A stretch of 33,075 bases of DNA from positions 1-33,075 of the forward strand of contig CAIYDY010000453.1 of NCBI GenBank assembly GCA_903925015.1. Direction: 5' to 3'. Position 1 is the first letter of the stretch; every line of letters starts with the position of its first letter. The DNA is from an uncultured Acidobacteriia bacterium. GTDB taxonomy: Bacteria; Acidobacteriota; Terriglobia; Bryobacterales; Bryobacteraceae. Both the position numbers and the translations under genes were made by a program. This document shows, one piece after another, positions 1 through 8,400 of the stretch. A model generated the notes under the pieces. The model did not search any database and was not told where the DNA came from. It worked only from the letters and a program-made list of their open reading frames with translations.

Positions 1-1
1 G

Positions 2-1390
2 AACGCCGGGTTGGCGTCGTCCGCATCGAGCGGGAGCGTGTCGCCGACCGCCGACGCGACGTATACAGTGAGCGGCACCCACGCGGCGGGCCCCGGCGCG
101 GTGGCCTCGGCATCCGTGACAGTGAACCAGCCCCCGACCTGCACCCTGTCAGCCTCGCCATCCACCATCAACCTGGGCAGCTCGACAACGCTGACCGTAA
201 GTTGCTCGCCCTCGGCGACATCGTACACGTGGACCAACGCAGGTTTTGCGACGTCCGCTTCCAGCGGCAGCGTGTCCCCGACCTCGACCTCGACCTACTC
301 GGTGGTGGGGCACAACGCGGTGGGCGACAGTAGTTCGGCATCGGCGACAGTCACGGTGAACCTGCCCCCGACCTGCACGCTGACCCCGTCGCCCTCCACG
401 ATCAACCTGGGCGGGTCCTCCACGCTGACAGCGAGCTGCTCGCCCGCCGCGACGTCGTACACGTGGACGAACACCGGTTTCGCGGCATCGGCTTCCAGCG
501 GCAGCGTGTCGCCAAATTCCACGACGACCTATACGGTGACGGGCACGAATGCGGCGGGCACGGGCGTGTTCGCTTCAGCCACGGTGACGGTGAACCAGCC
601 GCCGTCGTGCACACTGGCGGCCTCGCCCACCACCATCAACCGGGGCGAGTCCGCGACCCTGACGGCAACTTGCACTCCTGCGGCGACTTCGTACAGCTGG
701 ACCAACTCGGGGTTCTCGGCATCGGCTTCCACCGGGAGCGTGAACCCGACGACAACGACAACTTACACGGTTTATGGCAGCAACGTCGCGGGGACCGGCC
801 TTGCCGCAACCGCCACGGTGACCGTAACGCAACCGGCGGTGCCTGTCTGCACTTTGACGGCGTCGCCGACTGCGATCAACCTGGGCGATTCCTCGACATT
901 GGCGGCAAGCTGCACTCCGGCAGCGACTTCAGATGTGTGGACGAATGTGTCGTTCCCGTCCTCGGCGTCGGGCGGCAATGTGTCGCCCTCGTCGACCACG
1001 TCGTATTCCGTGGTGGGACGCAATGCGGCGGGCGACGGCGTTTCGGCGTCGGCCACGGTGACCGTGAACGGACTGACGGAAGTTACCAGCGGGACCCAGG
1101 TGAACGCCTCTGCGCTGTCATTGAACCGCGCTACGGGCAAGTATTCCGGCACGATTACGGTGACCAATACGGGCGGTGCCTCGCTGTCGGGGCCGGTGTA
1201 TGTGTTCTTTACGACACTGCAGGCCGGAGTGACTTTGCCGACACTTCCGACATCGGGGGGCGTGCCCTACATCAGCGTCCAAGGCGGCTTGGCACCGGGA
1301 GCGACCAGCAGCCCGGTTCCGCTCACGTTCACCGATCCAACCAACGCCCGCATCGCATACACCACGAAACGCTACATCCCGGCGAACTAG
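2..1390 (+). CDS. Exported Ig-like tandem-repeat protein, 3' end only
   Basis: The reading frame is already open at the window edge, so the N-terminus, including any signal peptide, is missing. The visible part is one partial and four complete repeats of about 78-80 residues. Each repeat starts with a Cys-Thr-Leu motif followed by SPS/TxINLG, has a second Cys about 21 residues later, then TSYTWTN and a closing TYTVxGxNAAG strand. The cysteine spacing suggests one intradomain disulfide per repeat, as in bacterial Ig-like/PKD-type beta-sandwich modules. The last 105 or so residues form a different, non-repetitive beta-rich domain ending in RYIPAN. No PEP-CTERM, LPXTG or type 9 sorting tail is visible. 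An extracellular adhesive or structural role is inferred. The Thr/Ser-rich composition fits a surface protein. No partner gene follows within 400 bases. Confidence 0.8.
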   Translation, partial: NAGLASSASSGSVSPTADATYTVSGTHAAGPGAVASASVTVNQPPTCTLSASPSTINLGSSTTLTVSCSPSATSYTWTNAGFATSASSGSVSPTSTSTYSVVGHNAVGDSSSASATVTVNLPPTCTLTPSPSTINLGGSSTLTASCSPAATSYTWTNTGFAASASSGSVSPNSTTTYTVTGTNAAGTGVFASATVTVNQPPSCTLAASPTTINRGESATLTATCTPAATSYSWTNSGFSASASTGSVNPTTTTTYTVYGSNVAGTGLAATATVTVTQPAVPVCTLTASPTAINLGDSSTLAASCTPAATSDVWTNVSFPSSASGGNVSPSSTTSYSVVGRNAAGDGVSASATVTVNGLTEVTSGTQVNASALSLNRATGKYSGTITVTNTGGASLSGPVYVFFTTLQAGVTLPTLPTSGGVPYISVQGGLAPGATSSPVPLTFTDPTNARIAYTTKRYIPAN

Positions 1391-1790
1391 ACCAGCGTCG
1401 GAAAACAGAGATTGCCAAGGTGCCTGGAACATCCCATGCACCTTCGTCCAAGTTGTGGACTGCGTTGCGGGTACCGGTACCTTGGAACTTGAAACTTCGG
1501 GAAACAGCTGGCTAAGATGGTAGAAAGTTTGACTACAATGCCACCCTTCGACAGAAGGTGTCGGCAGTACCGGAGGGCTAAAACCACTTGAAAACCCCAG
1601 AGGTGACGGAGTGCTGCATGCCTTGCAGCATGATCCTGAGAAACTCCAGAGGATCGGGTCGTCGAATTGGAGCATCCTCCCCAGTATTGTCGAGGCGATG
1701 TTGCTTCTCCCGTAATCAGTGGTTGCCCTACACGGACGGAGTTTGCGGTAATTGGGCATTCGGAAGAAAGACTAAAGGAACAACAACGAC
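1391..1790. other. 400-base non-coding stretch with hairpins
   Basis: No convincing gene is seen here. It contains a 12-base palindrome GGTACCGGTACC (1470-1481), a -10-like TACAAT (1534-1539), and three local hairpins between 1541 and 1655 upstream of the PEP-CTERM gene. Confidence 0.6.
1534..1655 (+). promoter_or_regulatory. Possible promoter and structured 5' leader of the PEP-CTERM gene
   Basis: TACAAT at 1534-1539 matches a -10 box in five of six positions; no good -35 is seen. Downstream are three inverted repeats. The first has a CCTTC/GAAGG stem (about 1544-1557). The second pairs TGCTGCA with TGCAGCA around a 5-base loop (1612-1630). The third pairs GATCCT with AGGATC (1632-1655) and has an inner GAG/CTC pair. 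A start near 1546 would give a leader of about 245 bases. This matches no riboswitch family I know. Confidence 0.35.
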
Positions 1791-2417
1791 ATGAAATTGA
1801 TTCTCCTCCCGCTTATCGTTCTGGGCTCGATTGCGACCCTGGCAGCCGCTCCGGTCAGCTACACGGTGTCGGTGGACAGCTCGTCGATCTCGCACTCCAC
1901 GGCGGGTTACATCGAGATCCAGTTCAACCAAGCGAACGCTCTGACGTCGCTGGCGGCAACGGCGTCTGTGTTCAACTTCAGTGCCACCGGGTTTACATTC
2001 GACCACTCGTTGGACGGGAGCCTTGGCGGCGTGACGGGGTCGTTGTGGGCACCGCCGGTGGAGTTCGACAACACGGTGGGCGGCAGCAATTACTACGACG
2101 CCGGGGTGACGGCTTTCGGGACGGGCTTCAGTTTCGTGGTGACACTGGATGGTGCCGCGCTGGGTACGTCCTCGACCGACGGCAGCGAGTTTTTCGTGTA
2201 TCTGCTGGACACCAACTACAGTAACTTGCTGGGACCCGACGGGACGATTGCGGCCGCTGTGACGATCAATGGCGATACCACGATCACGACGAATCCGGTT
2301 TCTGGACGTTCCACAATCAACAGCTATACCGCGAGCGAGACTCCGGAACCGTCGACCGTGCTGCTGTTCGGCATCGGCGGGGCGATGGTGGCGATTCGGC
2401 GTCGACGCACGGCGTAA
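1791..2417 (+). CDS. PEP-CTERM sorted exported protein
   Basis: A 208-residue protein with an N-terminal signal peptide (MKLILLPLIVLGSIATLAAA, cleavage expected near residue 20). The central domain is beta-rich and Ser/Thr/Gly-rich. The C-terminus is a textbook PEP-CTERM tail: TPEPST, a hydrophobic helix, and a terminal RRRR cluster. Such proteins are exported by Sec, processed by an exosortase and delivered to the cell surface or extracellular matrix. No exosortase gene is in the window. The purine-rich AAAGGA about 12 bases before the ATG is a plausible ribosome-binding site. The function of the central domain is not recognisable. The gene faces the MurG-like gene and ends 22 bases from it. 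Confidence 0.88.
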   Translation: MKLILLPLIVLGSIATLAAAPVSYTVSVDSSSISHSTAGYIEIQFNQANALTSLAATASVFNFSATGFTFDHSLDGSLGGVTGSLWAPPVEFDNTVGGSNYYDAGVTAFGTGFSFVVTLDGAALGTSSTDGSEFFVYLLDTNYSNLLGPDGTIAAAVTINGDTTITTNPVSGRSTINSYTASETPEPSTVLLFGIGGAMVAIRRRRTA

Positions 2418-2442
2418 GTGAATCGCGACCGTATTTCGCTTA
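2415..2442. terminator. Hairpin between convergent genes
   Basis: TAAGTGAA (2415-2422) pairs with TTCGCTTA (2435-2442) over 8 base pairs including one G-T pair, with a 12-base loop. Both stop codons of the converging genes sit at the base of the stem. There is no U-tract, so bidirectional terminator function is only inferred. Confidence 0.4.
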
Positions 2443-3528
2443 GTTGTGCGAAGGGTTGATACCGTCCAACAACCTTTCGCACGCCAGCACCAGTGCCACG
2501 GCGGCAGGCTGTTCGGAGCCGCCACTACCTTGCCGCGACGGTTGGCCTTCTTTCTTCGCGTTGTTCAAAATAGCTTCAATGTGGGATGCAAGTGTACCCG
2601 GGTCCCACGGACCTGGCGGCACGGTGAGTGCTCCGGTCTGTTGAGAATAGAATCCGGCGTTGGAGAGTTGGTGTTCACGCGCGGTGCCTGGGGTGGGAAC
2701 CAGAAGACAAGGTATACCGCAAGCCGACAATTCCGCCAACGTGAGTGCCCCTGCGGCAGCGAGTGCGAATGTGGCAGTGGCGTAGACCGGGCCCATATCA
2801 TCCACGAAGCCATCCACGCGGGCGTCCAACCCGGAAGTATCATAGGCGCGCTGAACCACGCCAGGATCGCTGAAACCTGTCAAATGGCGGACGGTGAACC
2901 GGAGACCACGCCGCTGCAATTCCGAGAAGAGGCGCGGCGCCTCCGTATTCAGAACAGGGGATCCTTCCGAGCCGCCCAAAACGATGAAATTGGGGATTGA
3001 GGGCAGACTGCGCACTACCGGCCGGGCTGGTATTCCGGTGATTACGGCACGCGGCCCGAGGGTACGTCGCGTCTCTTCGAAACCAACTCCGACCAAGTCC
3101 GCGAAGGTCGAGATCAGGCGGTTTGCCAGCCCCGGCTGCACGTTGGACTCATGAATCGCGACCGGCAGACCGAGCGTTTTGGCGGCGATGCAGGTACCCA
3201 GGGATGCATAACCGCCAGTGCCGATCACTAGTTCTACCTTCTCCCGCCGCAGAATCCGCCGTGCGGCAACAATTCCCGGCGGAAGACTGGCCAATGCGTT
3301 TATGCGTCCGAGCCAGCCCTGGCGCTCCCATGGCTTCCCGGGGATAGTTTCCAACCGTACCGAATGGGCCGGAACAAGCTGCAGTTCCATGCCGCCGTGG
3401 CACCCGACAAAGAAGCCCTCGGCACCGGCGTCGCGCTGGTAAGCCTCGAGGAAGGCCAGTGCTGGCAGGATGTGCCCCGCGGTGCCACCACCGGTGACGG
3501 CAATCCGGCGTCGTGGCTTCGATCCCAT
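2440..3528 (-). CDS. murG: MurG-type UDP-GlcNAc:lipid I glycosyltransferase (divergent)
   Basis: Family GT28 protein of about 362 residues. MurG adds GlcNAc to undecaprenyl-PP-MurNAc-pentapeptide on the inner face of the membrane to make lipid II. Visible landmarks are the N-terminal loop GGGTAGHILPAL, GTGGYAS, HESNVQPGLANR (usual form HEQNxVPGLxNR), GIPARP, the UDP-site LGGSEG, and C-terminal AGALTLAELSACGIPCLLVP followed by EHQLSNA. I chose the ATG at 3528, which puts the first strand directly at the start; a longer frame to 3573 adds 15 unlikely residues. The gene is not surrounded by other mur/fts genes, unlike the usual division and cell-wall cluster. Several motif positions also drift (HESN; AAAGALT where most have SRAGALT). 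It could therefore be a second MurG or a GT28 enzyme acting on another lipid-linked acceptor. Family assignment is firm; the exact substrate is less so. Confidence 0.8.
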   Translation of the reverse strand: MGSKPRRRIAVTGGGTAGHILPALAFLEAYQRDAGAEGFFVGCHGGMELQLVPAHSVRLETIPGKPWERQGWLGRINALASLPPGIVAARRILRREKVELVIGTGGYASLGTCIAAKTLGLPVAIHESNVQPGLANRLISTFADLVGVGFEETRRTLGPRAVITGIPARPVVRSLPSIPNFIVLGGSEGSPVLNTEAPRLFSELQRRGLRFTVRHLTGFSDPGVVQRAYDTSGLDARVDGFVDDMGPVYATATFALAAAGALTLAELSACGIPCLLVPTPGTAREHQLSNAGFYSQQTGALTVPPGPWDPGTLASHIEAILNNAKKEGQPSRQGSGGSEQPAAVALVLACERLLDGINPSHN

Positions 3529-3606
3529 CCAGTTTCTAGCGTACAACGTTCGCTGAAACCTGGTTCCTTTCATGGAAAAGGATTCAGCCTTCGTGGTGCC
3601 GCCGAC

Positions 3607-4467
3607 TCAGGGGCGTTGGTTCAGGTCATGGTAGTGCCGACCCCGACCGAGCCTTCCATGGTCGGCGACACCCATGGTGAGATCCCGTTCCACACGGAAT
3701 GTGACCAAGGTTTCCGGGGGAATCCGAACCTCGCGGCCGCTGGTGGCGATCTGACCGACCGCACCTCCGGCAGCACCGACGCCCGCGCCTATCGCCGCAC
3801 CCTTTCCTCCCCCTGCGATGGCGCCAATGATCGCCCCAAGCGCCGCCCCGCCCCCAACAAACTTGCCAGTTCTACCGTTCGCACCAATGCCATCCCGACC
3901 ATCCCGAGCTTCAATGCGCTCCGGCGAGGCATCAATTCCGTAGCGCCGATCATCGACAACGACGGATTCCAGATCCAGAATCAAATCCTGGTCATGCGCC
4001 ACGCGAACGATCAGTTCGACGCTTGAGCCCTGCGGGATCGCGAGTTGGCCATTGCTTCCGAAGACGTCCGCATTCACGACCCCTGTAAAAATCCGTCCGT
4101 CGGCCCGCTTGGATCGGATCGCCTCGTTGGTGCGGACCGACAAGTTCATCCCTTGCTCGATACGGGTGGTGGCGTCGACGGGACGCCGTGCTTCGGCCAG
4201 GGTCTCAAATTCAGCGCGGCAACCGCGATCGACCCAGACGCCGTCGCGCTCACTGCCCCACGTGTAGCCCTCGACACAGCGAACGTTGCCCAGTTGCCGC
4301 CGGAATCGCGGGTTGCCGCGGGCGGAATCGACCGGACAAAAAGTACGTTGCCCGTTGGACGAGCACGAAAATACTAGATTCCGGTCACTCTGCGCGACGA
4401 CTGCGCCGGAAAACGGGATCAGCAGAAATATTCCAAAGCCGATGGCTTTTCCTAATTCACGATACAT
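3607..4467 (-). CDS. DUF3011 and glycine-zipper envelope protein
   Basis: About 286 residues from the ATG at 4467, which begins a normal signal peptide (MYRELGKAIGFGIFLLIPF, ending near VVAQ); a longer frame upstream to 4518 would bury it. The first mature domain matches DUF3011: four cysteines, a TWG turn, and WVDRGCRAEF at its end. The middle (SVRTNEAI to DDRRYGIDA) looks like a small beta domain. A glycine-zipper segment of about 35 residues follows (GAALGAIIGAIAGGGKGAAI and onwards), of the kind that inserts in or packs against membranes. A short RIPPETLVTFRVERDL tail closes it. DUF3011 has no known biochemical role. Location in the periplasm or outer membrane is inferred from the signal peptide and zipper. 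It is transcribed toward the MurG gene with a 78-base gap. Confidence 0.75.
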   Translation of the reverse strand: MYRELGKAIGFGIFLLIPFSGAVVAQSDRNLVFSCSSNGQRTFCPVDSARGNPRFRRQLGNVRCVEGYTWGSERDGVWVDRGCRAEFETLAEARRPVDATTRIEQGMNLSVRTNEAIRSKRADGRIFTGVVNADVFGSNGQLAIPQGSSVELIVRVAHDQDLILDLESVVVDDRRYGIDASPERIEARDGRDGIGANGRTGKFVGGGAALGAIIGAIAGGGKGAAIGAGVGAAGGAVGQIATSGREVRIPPETLVTFRVERDLTMGVADHGRLGRGRHYHDLNQRP

Positions 4468-4548
4468 AGCCTGTGGGCCCCCTGGCCCACACAGCAAGGA
4501 GCACGCGGAGGTCCACATGTTGAATTGCAGGAATTGGCGGACGGCGGA

Positions 4549-5334
4549 TCAGTTCTTGGGGCGAAGTTTGTTGGCGTCGGCGATCAGGAGGCGGAGCAGG
4601 GCGAGGGCTTTTTGGCCCCGCTGGTAGGGGCGGCCGTCCGGCGTGCGGACTCCCTGGCGGAACTCCAAAGCGTCCTGGATGGGGCCGTGCCACACGTCCG
4701 GAATGACGGAGAAGCCATGCTGGCAGGCACCGGACTTGGATGTGACGTCACCAACGGCGATGCCGTAATGGGCGCGCAGGAGGCCGGGCATGCAGAACAG
4801 GAGGGCTTGGGCCGTCATCGGCTTATCCTCGTTGCGGGACATCCAACTGCGCCAAAACGTGTTGATGCGGTCCAAGTTCCAGCGTTTGAAGACCATGGGA
4901 TCGGCCCAAACTTCGGGCGATTCCGGTCCCCGGATGGCCAGCGGGTGACTCCGGAGCGTCATCCAGACGGCCGGATTGGCATCGGCGGAACCGACGGTAC
5001 CCCAGTGACCCTCGATTTGGCCGTGGATTTTGGAGCTGAGGGCCGGGTCGCGGGCAAGGTCGGCCCAAGTGACGTAGATGCCCGAGAACCAGGGTTGCGG
5101 GTATTCCGTACGCAAAGCCTTGTGGACTTCGCCGAGAAGTAGAAGCTCCTCGCGCGGCGGCGGGTCCTGGTTGACTGCGACGAAGTTGATGTTGCTCAGG
5201 CCCTCCCGGAAGTCGTCCAACGCGACGGAACCGGTGAGGTAGAGTGCGGCTGGAGCGACGCCTGCCTCCTGTGCCAGTTCCAGATAGCGTTCAGTGATTT
5301 CGGCAACGGTGTCGGGAATTTGGAATTTTGTCAT
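4549..5334 (-). CDS. Aminoglycoside-nucleotidyltransferase-like protein, catalytic Asp replaced
   Basis: The layout resembles AadA/ANT(3'')-type adenylyltransferases: an N-terminal nucleotidyltransferase fold (LYLTGSVALDDFREG) and a helical C-terminal half with a VTSKSGA-like segment. In active relatives the GS motif is followed by S-D-I-D, whose aspartates bind the metal ions. Here that segment reads S-N-I-N, so both are asparagine. The later carboxylate strand (EVTIV in AadA) reads FSGIYV and has no acidic residue. Catalysis therefore looks lost, and a binding or regulatory role is possible. The start is uncertain: ATG 5334 gives a family-like N-terminus, while ATG 5400 adds 22 residues and has a better upstream AAGG. 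The fused efflux gene ends 32 bases upstream of the longer start, so co-transcription with the TetR-efflux operon is plausible. Confidence 0.7.
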   Translation of the reverse strand: MTKFQIPDTVAEITERYLELAQEAGVAPAALYLTGSVALDDFREGLSNINFVAVNQDPPPREELLLLGEVHKALRTEYPQPWFSGIYVTWADLARDPALSSKIHGQIEGHWGTVGSADANPAVWMTLRSHPLAIRGPESPEVWADPMVFKRWNLDRINTFWRSWMSRNEDKPMTAQALLFCMPGLLRAHYGIAVGDVTSKSGACQHGFSVIPDVWHGPIQDALEFRQGVRTPDGRPYQRGQKALALLRLLIADANKLRPKN

Positions 5335-5432
5335 TGGTTGGCGCGCCCCGTTGGGCAGCTCCAGAAAGGCGGAGTTGTTGCACGGGGCGACCGGGTGCAT
5401 GTACGAATATACCTTGAACAGGCCACAAACGC

Positions 5433-8400
5433 CTATTTGAGGGTGATGTTGCGCACTTCGATGGTCCGGGCGAGTGCGCGGTCCAAATTGGCTTGGGCAT
5501 CGCCGAAATCGGCCTCGGAGCGGGCCTCGCGGGTGCGGGCGGCGATCAGTTCGGTTTGGCGCTGCAATACCAGGAAAACCGTTGTGGTGCCGGCTTGGAA
5601 CTGGCGCTCCTCGCTGGCGTACTGGGCTTCGGCGCTCTTGCGCGCATCCACCGAGGCACGTAGCCTGGAGGTTGCCGAAACAACCGCCTGCAGGGCGTTG
5701 CGGACATCCTGCTCGACGGCCATTTCCACCTGCTGTTTTTGCGTCTTGAGTCGGCGTCCGTCAGCAGCGGAAATGGCTGCGGCGGCGGTCGCGGTGCGGT
5801 TGCGGAGGGGCAGCCCGACGGTTACGCCAATGACGGCGGTGTTGTAGTTGCCGGTACCGAGGGCGTTGAGGGACTGGCCGTAGCCACCGATGAAGGCCGA
5901 TGGGACGGACCCGCCTCCAAATGAGATGGGGGCCAGGGGCGGAAGGCCGGCTTGGGCGGAGAGTTGGTTGATCTGGCTCACCAAGGGTCCAAATGCGGCG
6001 GAAAACGGATTCGCGCCCGTCTGTGGAATGACTTTTCCAGCCAAACCGGTGTAACCGATGGTTCCGTATGCGTCGATCTGCGGCTTGGTCTGCTCCTTGC
6101 TAAGCTTTGCGTCCAAGCGGTTCACGTCCAGAGCGAGCTCGCTTTCCTTGAGCTCGGGACGGGATGCGAGGGCGGCCTTCACGGCTTCGTCCAAGGTGGG
6201 CATGGCGGCGGGTGAATCGGGAGTGTGGTCCGGCGTAAGGGACATGCCCCACATCAGGTCCGAGCGGTCTGCCAGCATGAGTACCTTGAGTGCGTTTTCG
6301 GCGGTGGTCAGGGCGCTTTCGGCGGCGAAGAAATTCTGTTCGAAGGTGGCGACCTGGGTCTGTGTCTGGACAATATCGACCGGCGCGAGCAGGCCCTGTT
6401 CCACCTGGCGGCGAATACTGGCCTCCTGCTCCCGTACGAGGCGGACGGCTTCTTTCTGGACTTCCAGATTGCGGACGGCGAATTCCAACTCGCGGTAGGC
6501 CTGCACCGACAAGGTGACCGTTTCAATCACGCGCTGGCGGAACTGTGCTTCGGACATCTCGATGTTCTTGCGGGCCACTTGGATCCGGTGGCGGTTGTCG
6601 TCGTACATCAGGCCGCGCAGCAACGGTTGGTTGTAGTTGAAGGTCAGTGACGTGGGGAACTGGGGGTTCAGGGTGTTGAAGGTGCTGTCACTGGCGGTCC
6701 GCTGGGAAGAAAAGTCGATCTTGTAGGTGCCGCCGCCCCATGGAGTTGTACCGGAGAGCTGGGGATCCACAAGAAGATCCTTGGTGGTGAGCTTTCCGTT
6801 GGTGGCGCCGCCCAGGGAGGAGCTGACCGGAGTCACGGTACGGGAATCGTGGAAGTTGAAGCCGAGCCTGGGGTCGTAGGCCCCGCGCGCACCACGGAGG
6901 GACAGGACCGCTTCCTCGCGGGCGATTCGGGAGACGGCAATGTTGCGGTCGTTGGCCAGAACACGCTGGATCACCTCGTTGAGCGTGATTTTGGCGGAAC
7001 CGAGGATGCCGATACGGACGGTCGGGTCGGCGGCCTGGACGGGCGTGGCGCACATGGAGAGTGCGAGCCCGACGGCCAGGAGGACGACCGTCACATCGGG
7101 GATTGGGTTTGCCTTGTTCCGGGCGAAGAGGCCCGAGACCTTGGCGAACATCCGGGAAAGGAACGTGGAGTTCCCCAAGTCTTCAAAGTAGGAGTAGAAT
7201 ACCGGCACCGCCAACAGCGTCAGCAGCAAGCAGAGCGATTGCCCGCCGACCACAAGGACGCCGATGGAGCGGTTGGTGGCCGAACCGACACCGTTCGAAA
7301 GCACGAGGGGTGCCATACCCGCAACCAGGGCGATCGTGGTCATCAGGATAGGCCGGAGACGGTCGCGGTTGGCCTGGATGATGGCATCGTACTGGGACAT
7401 GCCGGTTTTGCGCAGTCCGTTCATGTGGTCGATTTGGAGAATCGCGTTCTTCTTCACGATGCCGAAGAGCAGCAGGAGGCCGAGGCCGGAGAAGATGTTC
7501 ACGGTCTGCCCGGTCACCAGCAGCGAGAGGATGCCGAACGGGATCGCGAGGGGCAGGGTCATCAGAATCGTGATCGGGTGGATGAACGATTCGAACTGGG
7601 CCGCCAGCACGATGTACATGAAGATAAAGGTGAGCGAGAAGGCGAGGCCGAAGTAGTAGCCGGTGCGTCCCAGTTCCTTCGAGGTGCCCGCGGTGCCGTA
7701 GCGGTAGTCCGAACCCATGTGGAGTTCGTCGGCAGCCGCGGTGATGCCCTGCAGGATTGCGGCTTGCGAGCCGCCTGGAAGGGTATTCGCGCTGATGGTG
7801 ACCTGGCGTTGGCGGTTGATGCGGTTGACGGACGAGGGTCCCGAACCGGGCCGAATCCGGACCACTTCGTCCAGACTGACGGTGCCGCGCTTCTGGGACG
7901 GAATCGTGAGAGCCGCCAGCTGTTCCTGTGTGGTGCGGAACTTTTCCTGGGCGCGAACGCGGACGTCGTATTGCTCGTCCCCGGCGTTGAAGGTGGAAGC
8001 AACCTGGCCTGCTACGAGGGTATTGAGGGCCTGTTCGATATCGAGGACCGAGACGCCGAGGTCTGCGGCGCGGTCGCGGTCGATGACGAGGCGGAATTCC
8101 GGCTTGCCGGTGCGGAGCGTGGTGTCCGTGTCTGCGACGCCCGGAAGAGCGCTCAACTTGGCCATGAGAGCTGCCGAGTATTGCCCCAAGCGCTCCAGAT
8201 CCGGACCTTGGACGTAGAACTGGATTTCGGCGTTGCTGTTGCCACCGCCGACAGCCGAAACGAGCTCGACACCGGCGTGGATCTCCTTGGGATAGCTCTT
8301 GAGAAGCTTCCGGGTCAGTTGCATGACGTCGGTCTGGTTGACTTGCCTCTGCTCGATATCGCTCAACTTGACGAAGATGGCCGAGTTGTTGGCCGAATGG

